DNA from: an uncultured Clostridium sp.
Lineage (GTDB): Bacteria > Bacillota > Clostridia > Lachnospirales > Lachnospiraceae
Length of the DNA stretch: 43,880 bases
Assembly: GCA_900544905.1 (NCBI GenBank)
Contig: UQXF01000015.1
Coordinates: 1 to 43,880 of the forward strand
Direction: 5' to 3'
Part shown: piece after piece, positions 8,779-16,900 of the stretch
Layout of the letters: each line of letters opens with the position of its first letter
Numbering within the stretch: position 1 is the first letter of the stretch
Position numbers and translations under genes: made by a program
Notes under the pieces: model-generated
What the model was told of the DNA's origin: nothing
The model's input: only the letters and a program-made list of their open reading frames with translations
Database searches by the model: none

Positions 8779-11010
8779 CTATGCGTTCTTTGTATTCTTC
8801 TTAGCAGTACTGTTTTTCCTGTTCCCGGAATTTTTCTCCTGTTTACCCATTTTGGTTTTAAACAGATACCATAACGGTCCGGTAATACATACGGAAGAGT
8901 ATGCACCACAGACAATACCGCTCATCAAGGTTAAAGCAAATTCTTTGATAGAGGTTACACCCATAATATATAATACGAACACCATAACAAAGGTTGTCAG
9001 GGATGAATAAATCGTTCTCGTAAAGGTCTGGGATATGGATGTATTTACAATGTTTGCGTAAGTCTCGCCTTTCCCGTTCATAGTAACCAGATTCTCACGA
9101 ATACGGTCAAATATAATAATTGTCGCATTGATGGAATAACCCACTATAGTCAGCATACAGGCGATAAATGTGTTACCGACAGACAATCTTCCAATGGAAT
9201 AAATGGCAAATACCACCAACACATCATGCAATAATGCGATAACTGCCGCTGCGCCAAACTTCACATCATTAAATCTCACCGCAATATAAATCAACATCAG
9301 CACAGTTGCAATTAATACGGAAATAATAGCATTTCTCTGCATCTCACTACTAATCGTAGAGCTGATATTCTCAATTTCAAATTCCTTTACCTTAAAGTTT
9401 GTGCGAAGCGCCTCTTCCACTGCATCACGCTGTGCAACTGTAAGCTCTGCTGTCTTAAACACAATCTCATTTGTTCCCTTTACATTCTGTACCTGGATTC
9501 TGGAATCTGATATATCCGCTGTTTCTGCTATAACCGGAAGAATCTTGCTCTCTGCCTCCTCCAAATCGTAATAATCCTCAAATTCCACCGTCATGGCAGT
9601 ACCACCGGTAAACTCCAGATTATAATTCAGGGCAGAGCCTGTCTTTGATTTAAATACAGGCAGTGCAATTAATCCCGCTGCAATGGCAACAAAGGAGATA
9701 ATATATGCAATCCGGCTGAACTTGACATAATCCTGAACCTTTGAATCCTTCTTAGAGCCGTAAAGCTTTGGATTCTTCAAGCCTAAGGTATACACAGCCT
9801 TTAACAGGTTCTTTGTCACGAACAGGGCAGTAAACATAGACAATACAATACCAATTCCAAGGGTTAAGGCAAAGCCCTTAATTGTACCCGTTCCCATAAT
9901 ATATAACACAACAGAAGCAATCAGGGTTGTAATATTACTGTCCAGAATAGCCGACAACGCCTTGTTAAAGCCTGCATCAATGGCACTCTTAACGGTAGCG
10001 CCTGCCCCGATTTCTTCCTTTATACGTGTAAAGATAATAACGTTTGCATCCACAGCCATTCCGATTGACAGCACGATACCGGCAAGACCCGGAAGCGTAA
10101 GGCTGGCATTCAGTCCATTCAGGCAGAGCAGGGTCAATACCACATATGCAATTAATGCAAAAACGGAAACCACACCCGGAAGCAGATAAACCGCAATCAT
10201 AATTACTGCCACAATCGCCATACCAATTGCACCGGCTTTCAGGGATGTACTTAACGCATCCTTACCTAAAGTAGCTCCTACTACATTGGAACGCAGCTCC
10301 TTAAGGGTTAACGGAAGTGCTCCGATACGGATGGTCTGGGCAAGCCTTTCTGCTTCCTCATCATCCTGCATACCATTTATAACTGCGCTTCCTCCGGTTA
10401 TAGCGCTCTGAACTGTCGGATAAGAAACGACTTCTCCATCATAAATGATATAAATCGGCTTACCGATATTTGCAGCAGTCGCCTCTGCAAATTTCTTTGT
10501 TCCCTCATCATTAAATGCCAGTTCTACCACATATTCCTTAACTGTCCCGGAATTATCAATGCTTGCGCCGGCGTTCTTAATATCAGAGCCGCTTAACACA
10601 ACCTCATATTCTTCTCCTGCAGCAAACTTTGCATAATTATCTTCATCTAAAAATTCCAATGCACCCGGCTTACCCATATCCTCCAAAATTTCATTGGCAT
10701 CTGTCACACCAGGAATTTCAATACTGATACGGTTAGAACCCTCCTTGTACACATTACTGTCTGTTGAATAGGTATCTGCACGCTGCTGGAGACGGTCAAC
10801 CGTATCGTTAATCTCCTGCTCTGTCGGGTTATCCTCTTCAATCTCATACGTAATGCTGACACCTCCGGCAAGGTCCAGACCCAGGATAATATTTTCCGCC
10901 TTACCGATATGATGCTTGCCAAGACCCTGAACTGTTGTATAGGTGCCTAGTGCCAGCGCTATAACAAAAACTATCAGCGTCAGCACACTGTTTCTCTTTA
11001 CCTTTTTCAT
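8779..11010 (-). CDS. secDF: Fused protein translocase subunit SecDF
   Basis: RND-superfamily membrane protein that uses the ion gradient to help pull secreted proteins out through SecYEG. It is a SecD-SecF fusion of 743 residues. An N-terminal membrane segment (residues 8-28) is followed by the SecD signature GLDLAGGVSITYE, the SecD periplasmic region and a six-helix block at about 255-400. The SecF half begins with a new membrane segment near 430, carries NLEFTGGTAM and ends with a second six-helix block. The tail is lysine- and asparagine-rich and cytoplasmic. It starts four bases after scfB, so export capacity and the ranthipeptide maturase share a transcript. Confidence 0.96.
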   Translation of the reverse strand: MKKVKRNSVLTLIVFVIALALGTYTTVQGLGKHHIGKAENIILGLDLAGGVSITYEIEEDNPTEQEINDTVDRLQQRADTYSTDSNVYKEGSNRISIEIPGVTDANEILEDMGKPGALEFLDEDNYAKFAAGEEYEVVLSGSDIKNAGASIDNSGTVKEYVVELAFNDEGTKKFAEATAANIGKPIYIIYDGEVVSYPTVQSAITGGSAVINGMQDDEEAERLAQTIRIGALPLTLKELRSNVVGATLGKDALSTSLKAGAIGMAIVAVIMIAVYLLPGVVSVFALIAYVVLTLLCLNGLNASLTLPGLAGIVLSIGMAVDANVIIFTRIKEEIGAGATVKSAIDAGFNKALSAILDSNITTLIASVVLYIMGTGTIKGFALTLGIGIVLSMFTALFVTKNLLKAVYTLGLKNPKLYGSKKDSKVQDYVKFSRIAYIISFVAIAAGLIALPVFKSKTGSALNYNLEFTGGTAMTVEFEDYYDLEEAESKILPVIAETADISDSRIQVQNVKGTNEIVFKTAELTVAQRDAVEEALRTNFKVKEFEIENISSTISSEMQRNAIISVLIATVLMLIYIAVRFNDVKFGAAAVIALLHDVLVVFAIYSIGRLSVGNTFIACMLTIVGYSINATIIIFDRIRENLVTMNGKGETYANIVNTSISQTFTRTIYSSLTTFVMVFVLYIMGVTSIKEFALTLMSGIVCGAYSSVCITGPLWYLFKTKMGKQEKNSGNRKNSTAKKNTKNA

Positions 11011-11014
11011 CCTT

Positions 11015-12382
11015 CTACTCTCCTTCTTCGCATATGTCAGCCAATGCTGCCTTTATCATAATTGCACATTCTACACGCTTGCGCTCCAGCTCACAGCCAA
11101 TATCATAGGCATCCAGCAGATTGCCATGAAAATTGTATGAGTTTGCCGCACATCCTCCACTACAGTAGAATCTTGCAAAACAGTTCTTACATTTATCCTT
11201 TGCATATACATTACAAAGCTTAAATTCGTCTACCAGCTCCTGCTTTTCAATACCGGTATCCACATTCCCCAGCTTAAATTCCTCCATACCAACAAACTGG
11301 TGACACGGATACAAATCTCCCCAGGGCGAAACCGCTAAATATTCCGTTCCGGAGCCACATCCCGAAAGTCTCTTGTAAAGACACGGACCGCCTGTTAAAT
11401 CTATCATAAAGTGGAAAAAGTTAAATCCCTTTCCAGCCTTTTCTCTTTCTACCATCTCCCGGGCTAACAAATCATATTCTTCAAACAGCCTTGGCAAATC
11501 CTCTTCCTTAATCGCATAGGGCTGTGTATCCGGTGCCACTACAGGCTCCGCTGAAATTTGTTTGAATCCCAGGTCCGCCAGATGTAAAACATCTTTGGAG
11601 AAATCAAGATTATAGTGCGTAAATGTTCCTCTTACATAGTAATTCGTCTGATTTCTCAGCTCTGCCATTTTTATAAACTTATCTATTATTAAATCGTAGC
11701 TTCCTTTTCCGTTTCTGGTGGGTCTCATAAAGTCATGGACTTCCTTACGCCCGTCCACACTCAGCACCACATTTGCCATTTCCTTATTGGCAAACTCCAT
11801 AATCTCGTCCGTTAACAGCATTCCGTTGGTGGTCAGCGTAAACCGGAACTTCTTGTTATGCTCCTTTTCCTGGCTCCTGCCATAGGCTACTAAATCTTTC
11901 ACCACCTGGAAATTCATAAGAGGCTCTCCACCAAAAAAGTCCACTTCCAGATTCACCCGGTTACCAGAATTGGCAATCAGGAAATCCAAAGCCTTCTTTC
12001 CAACCTCGTAGCTCATGAGAGAACGGTCACCGTGGTATTCTCCCTCTTCTGCAAAACAATATTTGCAGGCAAGATTGCAATCATGGGCAATATGCAGGCA
12101 CAGCGCCTTCACCACTGTCTTTCTCTGCTTAAAATCAATAATTGCATCCCGGTACACATCCTCTGTAAAAAGCTGTCCCGCTTCCTTCAATGCACGTATC
12201 TCTTCGCAGGCCTCAAGTATCTCTTCTTCCGGATACTGTGGAAGCTTACTGACAATCTCTTCCTGATTAAATTCTTCATACAGGGCAATTACATCATAAA
12301 CGATGTCATCTACAACATGAACAGAACCACTACAGACATCCAGCACGATGTTATACCCATTGTTTTTATACTGATGTATCAC
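11015..12382 (-). CDS. scfB: SCIFF ranthipeptide radical SAM maturase
   Basis: Radical SAM/SPASM enzyme that installs thioether cross-links in the SCIFF peptide. It has 455 residues. The first 90 or so form a PqqD-like peptide recognition domain. The radical SAM cluster ligands are CNLACKYC (C102, C106, C109), with the binding segment FFGGEPLMN at about 150. The C-terminal SPASM region carries many Cys residues (CGSGTEYLAVSPWGDLYPC, CKNCFARFYCSGGC), the expected ligands of two auxiliary clusters. The start codon is GTG with AAGGAG five bases upstream. It follows scfA by about 170 bases and overlaps secDF's leader region. Characterised relatives such as CteB link Cys sulfur to a Thr carbon; the substrate beside it fits. 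Confidence 0.95.
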   Translation of the reverse strand: MIHQYKNNGYNIVLDVCSGSVHVVDDIVYDVIALYEEFNQEEIVSKLPQYPEEEILEACEEIRALKEAGQLFTEDVYRDAIIDFKQRKTVVKALCLHIAHDCNLACKYCFAEEGEYHGDRSLMSYEVGKKALDFLIANSGNRVNLEVDFFGGEPLMNFQVVKDLVAYGRSQEKEHNKKFRFTLTTNGMLLTDEIMEFANKEMANVVLSVDGRKEVHDFMRPTRNGKGSYDLIIDKFIKMAELRNQTNYYVRGTFTHYNLDFSKDVLHLADLGFKQISAEPVVAPDTQPYAIKEEDLPRLFEEYDLLAREMVEREKAGKGFNFFHFMIDLTGGPCLYKRLSGCGSGTEYLAVSPWGDLYPCHQFVGMEEFKLGNVDTGIEKQELVDEFKLCNVYAKDKCKNCFARFYCSGGCAANSYNFHGNLLDAYDIGCELERKRVECAIMIKAALADICEEGE

Positions 12383-12484
12383 TTTAACTCCTTCTACGCT
12401 GCGTTAACAAATACTACAGCCCGGCTCCGGGATTTTCCCAGCTCAGACACATCCACCGGACATTTTTCTCATATACTTGGCAAC

Positions 12485-12523
12485 GCAAACGAAAGAGGAC
12501 AGCCGTTTGCAGCAGTCCTCTTT
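12485..12523 (-). promoter_or_regulatory. Attenuator-like hairpin with alternative pairing, scfA-scfB gap
   Basis: On the minus strand AAAGAGGAC pairs with GTCCTCTTT (9 bp, 14-base loop) 28 bases after the scfA stop, followed by a moderately T-rich stretch. The loop contains GCAAACG, which is exactly complementary to CGTTTGC immediately after the stem. The two pairings compete, because a linker of zero bases makes a simultaneous pseudoknot unlikely. Inference: a leaky terminator or switch giving more peptide message than maturase message. Confidence 0.55.
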
Positions 12524-12551
12524 ATTCTTTTCTTCTGACAAAATCAAATCA

Positions 12552-12692
12552 TTATTTGTTCTCACAGGTCTGGTTACCGACAGTACAAGAGGTCTTGCAG
12601 GCTGACTGGCATGAAGTCTGGCACTCGCCACATCCGCCTTTTTCCATTGTGCTCTTTAATGTCTTGTCTGTCAATGTTTTAATATGTTTCAT
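12552..12692 (-). CDS. scfA: SCIFF six-cysteine ranthipeptide precursor (46 aa)
   Basis: Forty-six-residue ribosomal peptide precursor. The leader is MKHIKTLTDKTLKSTMEKGG and the core holds exactly six cysteines (C21, C24, C28, C32, C36, C43), with Thr and Ser residues between them as cross-link acceptors. This is the six-Cys-in-forty-five pattern that names the SCIFF family. A GAGGTAAGG ribosome binding site precedes the ATG at 12692. It stands directly upstream of its maturase and has its own strong promoter. SCIFF peptides are nearly universal in Clostridia; studies of clostridial ranthipeptides suggest a signalling or regulatory role rather than antibiosis. Mature cross-links cannot be read from sequence. 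Confidence 0.95.
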   Translation of the reverse strand: MKHIKTLTDKTLKSTMEKGGCGECQTSCQSACKTSCTVGNQTCENK

Positions 12693-12773
12693 TTTCCTTA
12701 CCTCACATTCGTAATAATATATGGGTGATTGCCCAGTAATAATATAAAGATAAATCTTTCGCATTTGTGGTAT

Positions 12774-12802
12774 AGTATACCATAAGGTTTTTCTAAGGTC
12801 AA
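12774..12802 (-). promoter_or_regulatory. scfA promoter (sigma-A type)
   Basis: TTGACC, 17 bases, TATACT, placed about 80 bases before the scfA start. The -35 box begins only three bases past the stop codon of the upstream membrane-protein gene. The match to consensus is close (5/6 and 5/6) and spacing is ideal, so the peptide is probably transcribed strongly and independently. Confidence 0.8.
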
Positions 12803-12805
12803 CGA

Positions 12806-13168
12806 TTAACTGAGCATGCCCCCTAAAAGTCCGCCGCCAATACAAAGCGCCGCTGTTGTCAGATTCGCTGTGCTTGCCACATGAAATGCCTGGCCAATGA
12901 CAATTGCCACAATGGATATAATCAAAATATATAAAAGCCCTAATAAAAAGCCCCACAAAAATTTTTGTTCCTTCACCTTTTTGCCAATGATAAATGCACC
13001 CAAAAAGGTTACAATTACATATATTGCAACAATTGCTATATCCGTTATGGATTCTGCAAGCTGAAATTTAAACACTAAAAATGCCAGAATTGCCAGCAGC
13101 ACACCCGTAACTGCATAGGAAAAAATCAATCCCTTTATGACTATTCCAAATTTTCTTCCAATACTCAT
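12806..13168 (-). CDS. TIGR04086-like four-helix membrane protein
   Basis: Small integral membrane protein of 120 residues with four predicted helices, at about 12-33, 43-62, 69-88 and 99-118, and short charged loops (KKVKEQKF between the second and third). It matches my memory of the TIGR04086 membrane family, which often neighbours SCIFF genes in Firmicutes; no function has been shown for it. Its position directly upstream of scfA suggests a link to peptide export, immunity or membrane sensing, but that is inference. The start ATG follows a GAGGGAGTG ribosome binding site. Confidence 0.75.
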   Translation of the reverse strand: MSIGRKFGIVIKGLIFSYAVTGVLLAILAFLVFKFQLAESITDIAIVAIYVIVTFLGAFIIGKKVKEQKFLWGFLLGLLYILIISIVAIVIGQAFHVASTANLTTAALCIGGGLLGGMLS

Positions 13169-13245
13169 ATCTTCACTCCCTCACGACGCTTTTATATTTT
13201 ATCACTGCGCTCATCTTAATGAATTATATGAGAAGGAAGCTGCAT

Positions 13246-13902
13246 TTATTCCCCCTGCAGCAGGTCAATTATCTCAAACAGAGAATGGTATATCTGGTTT
13301 GCCAGAGGTCTGATTTCTTCTGTGGGTTCAATCAAATCAATCACCATAACCGTATACAGACCCGCTGCTGATGCAGATTTTACCCCGTTGATGGAATCCT
13401 CTACGCCCATTGCCTCATGAGGTTCCACCCCCAGCTCCTCACATGCCCTCAGATAAATATCCGGTGCCGGTTTTCCGTTTGGCACAGTCCCACCATATAC
13501 AATCCGGTCAAATTCTTCTAAAATCCCCACATTTTTCAGATTTCTCTCCGCTCTCTGCTGTATGGTTGAGGTTGCCAGACCCATCTTAATACCGTTTTCC
13601 TTTAAAAAGCGGAACAACTCCTTCACGCCCGGCTTTAAATCCAGTCCGTTCCGGCGGATATCCTCATCCATACGCTCCATCGTTTTTCCGCGAAATGTAT
13701 TATAATCAAAGTCCTGTCCAAAATAAGACTTCATCAGCTTTTCATTGTGCTCCTTTGTAGCTCCGGCAATCCTGTTGCATAATTCCTTCATGGTAATTTC
13801 CGGAATATTATATTCGTTTCCTGTTATCATCCAGTGCTTCCGATACAGCTTTTCCGAATCAAAAATAACTCCATCCATATCAAATACTACTGCTTTTATC
13901 AT
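13246..13902 (-). CDS. HAD-superfamily hydrolase, beta-phosphoglucomutase-like
   Basis: Cytoplasmic HAD phosphatase or phosphomutase of subfamily I, 218 residues. Motif I is FDMDGVIFDSE (nucleophile D9, acid/base D11), a helical cap follows, motif II is LATST, motif III is the Lys in NGKPAPD, and motif IV is VEDSINGV. The substrate cannot be called; related enzymes act on sugar phosphates or pyrophosphate. Its ATG overlaps the stop of the giant Ig-like protein gene by four bases (ATGA), indicating translational coupling and membership of the phospho-signalling operon as its last gene. The next gene begins about 80 bases further on. Confidence 0.88.
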   Translation of the reverse strand: MIKAVVFDMDGVIFDSEKLYRKHWMITGNEYNIPEITMKELCNRIAGATKEHNEKLMKSYFGQDFDYNTFRGKTMERMDEDIRRNGLDLKPGVKELFRFLKENGIKMGLATSTIQQRAERNLKNVGILEEFDRIVYGGTVPNGKPAPDIYLRACEELGVEPHEAMGVEDSINGVKSASAAGLYTVMVIDLIEPTEEIRPLANQIYHSLFEIIDLLQGE

Positions 13903-16900
13903 ATTCTCTTTTCTTCCTCTTCTTTCCTTCTTGTCCGAATCCAGAGCCAGATACAGGTAAATACAATCAGAAGTCCCATTCCTCCCAGCATCAGGACAAT
14001 GGTTAACGGATTACTGTACACAAAATATACAGTTCTGGTAACTTCATTACCAGCCTTATCCCGGCAGTCCACTTCAATCCGATAGGAACCATACTCCGAA
14101 TAGCTGAGTGTTCTGGTTTTCGCATCATATTCTACTCCATTCATTCTTACCGCCGTAATCTCATCTCCGGTATTGGTAAGTGTGAGTGTAACCACTCCGC
14201 TTTCGTGCACATTCTCGCCATCCTTCACCCCGGTAAAAATAACCTTCGGTGCTGTATGGTCAATTATAAATTCCACATTTTCACTGTTACGGTGTCCTAA
14301 TTCGTCTTCCACCTCTACATATAAATTATATTTTCCCTCTTCCGTAATTTCGTCTGTTCCGTTATATTCCACACCATTTAGCAGAATGCGGTAAGAAATA
14401 ACCGTCAAATCCTTAAAGACCTCCTCCAGGGAATCTGCCAGTTTAAACTCCTGGTAATATTCCCCGTCACAGCTTCCCACCTTATTAATCTGCGGCTTTG
14501 TCTGGTCCACTGTAAAATGAATCTCCCTGCTGTCCTGATTGCCTGCCTCATCCCTTGACACAATCTCAAAGGAGTATATGCCATCCTCCTGAAAGGTCTG
14601 GGATAAGCTGCTCAGCTTCCCGGAATTAGTAAATTGCGGCAGCTCCACCTCTGTCACATTTCCATCAATGTCTGTGCGGGTTCCCGTAATCACAACCCGG
14701 TTTCCTGAATAATAGGACTCCGCCACACTGAACTGTACCGTTGCCGGCTTACTCCACTGCTCATAATTACCGGTTCCCGTTATACGAATCTCTGGCTTCG
14801 TCCGGTCAACGGAAAAATGCATGGTCTGGGAACGGGCGGTATTTCCCGCCTTATCCGTTGCGGAAATGGTGACGGTATAGGTTCCATCCTCCGAAAAGGT
14901 ATGGCTCATAGCCGTTTTCTTTGCATTTTTCGGAAAGCCTGTTATTTCTTCCGTGGTGGTCGCACCATCTAACGACTTCTCCACCTGTATGGATACCTGA
15001 TTGGTGGCATAGAAAGACTCTTCACAGGTAAAATCCAGAGTTACCGGTGTTCCGCTCATGGAATCCTCTGCAGTTCCGGAAACCGTAACCTTTGGCGAAG
15101 TCTTGTCAATCACAAATGTAATGGTATTGGACACAGTCTGATTCCCTGCACCATCTGTAGTAATTGCATATATCTTATATAAGCCCTCTTTTATTATTTT
15201 CCGGTTACAGGCATCCTCATATTTTTGGGAATGAAATACTGCTGCCGATGCAGTATAGGTTCTGCCATCTAACTTCCGTCTAATCACATAAACCGTCTTT
15301 GTCTTGTTATAAGACACATCCTGTACATCCGTCTTAAACACCTGGCTGGTATTATAATGTGTTCCATTCCGGACACCCGACAATGTCACCTTAGGCTTTT
15401 CTTTGTCGATATAAACCTGCCGCTTCACTGTATTGCTTGTGCCACAGTTATTGGTTACCTCCACCTCTACTCCATAGCCTGTCACCCTGCTTGCGCTCTC
15501 AGATGCCGTTACATCATAGTCATATGACTTAACCAGTTTATCGAAGGTTACCCTTTTAACCGTCTTGCCATTTACCCTGTATATTACCTCCTTTAAGCCA
15601 GACTTTTCATCTGCAACAGTTGTGTGGAAGGTGACATTCCTGTTTGTCCATTTGGAATAGTCCGTGTCACACTCCATCTGAATCGAAGGAACAACCGTAT
15701 TATAAACCAGATTAGTGGAAGTTATATGATTCTCATTACCAAGAACATCCTCCGCCCATATTGTAACCGGATTGTCAAACTCATTTACCTTCAAATCGGT
15801 GGGAACATAGACATAATACCGGTTTCCGGCTGATTTATGGGCTATGAACAGCGGTGCGTCTGCCGTCTGGTCCTGCGCTTTTCCAACCCTGACATATACC
15901 CTCTGGTCATTTACCAAAGTCACCATATCCTTCACCGAAAATTCTACCATAATTGCCTTATTACTATATATATTATGAAATTTCTCCCGAATCAGTCCAT
16001 TCACATCAGAATAACGGACATTCGTAATCTGCGGTGCTGTATGGTCGATATAAAAAGTTATCTTTTTCTCCTGTGCTTCGTTTTGGGCAAGGTCTGTCCC
16101 AGTAAAGGTTATCTCATAAATTCCTTCTTTTGAAAATTGTAATGTACGTTCCGCAAGGAACCTTCTTTGCTCTTCCGAAGTATATTCACTCTTTGTCCAT
16201 CCTGTTTCCCCCACATCATATGCAGATAATTTTGTCCCCTTAATATCAAAGGCTTCCAATTCTTCATCCACATTGCTTCTGGTTACATGAATGTTATAAC
16301 TTCCGTAATCATGATTGCGGTCAGCCGTGCGGAAAGTTACGGTAATCGGATTCTTTGTTTTTTGCTGGTTCGCCACTCCGGTAATAGCCATCTCCGGTCT
16401 TTCCGTGTCTACCACAAAGTGGATGGTATAGCCTTCCTCCTGTCCTCCACCTGATAATGCCTGCTTTGCTGCATTCCCTGCTTTATCCTTTGCCTTAATT
16501 TTGATTGTATACGCTCCCTGATTACTGCACATATATTGAAACTGTGATTCTGTCTTATCCAGAGTGAGCGTTCCTGTTCTGTCATCTGTTTCATAATATG
16601 TTTTCCCCTCAAAGGTTCGTGTTACTTCAATGGATGCCTCGGCTCCATCCACATTAAATTCCTTAATGGTATAGGATAATGTCACCGGTCTGTCATAGTA
16701 TGCGCCATCTGCCAAAGCAGAGCCTCCGGTCTGGGTGATTACCGGAGCAGTCCAGTCAACCATAAAGGTCACCACTGTCTTTTCTTCCGGTTCGTTTCCT
16801 GCTTTATCCTTTCCTGTTATCTCCACCGTATAGCGGCCCTCTTCACTAAACAGACTGCTATTCTCAAAATAGATTATCCCGGTGTTTTCCTCTTCCTTCC

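Noticed and set aside
12443..12631. 62-codon minus-strand frame overlapping scfA
   Set aside because: It overlaps the SCIFF peptide in another frame; the SCIFF frame has the promoter, ribosome binding site and six-Cys pattern.
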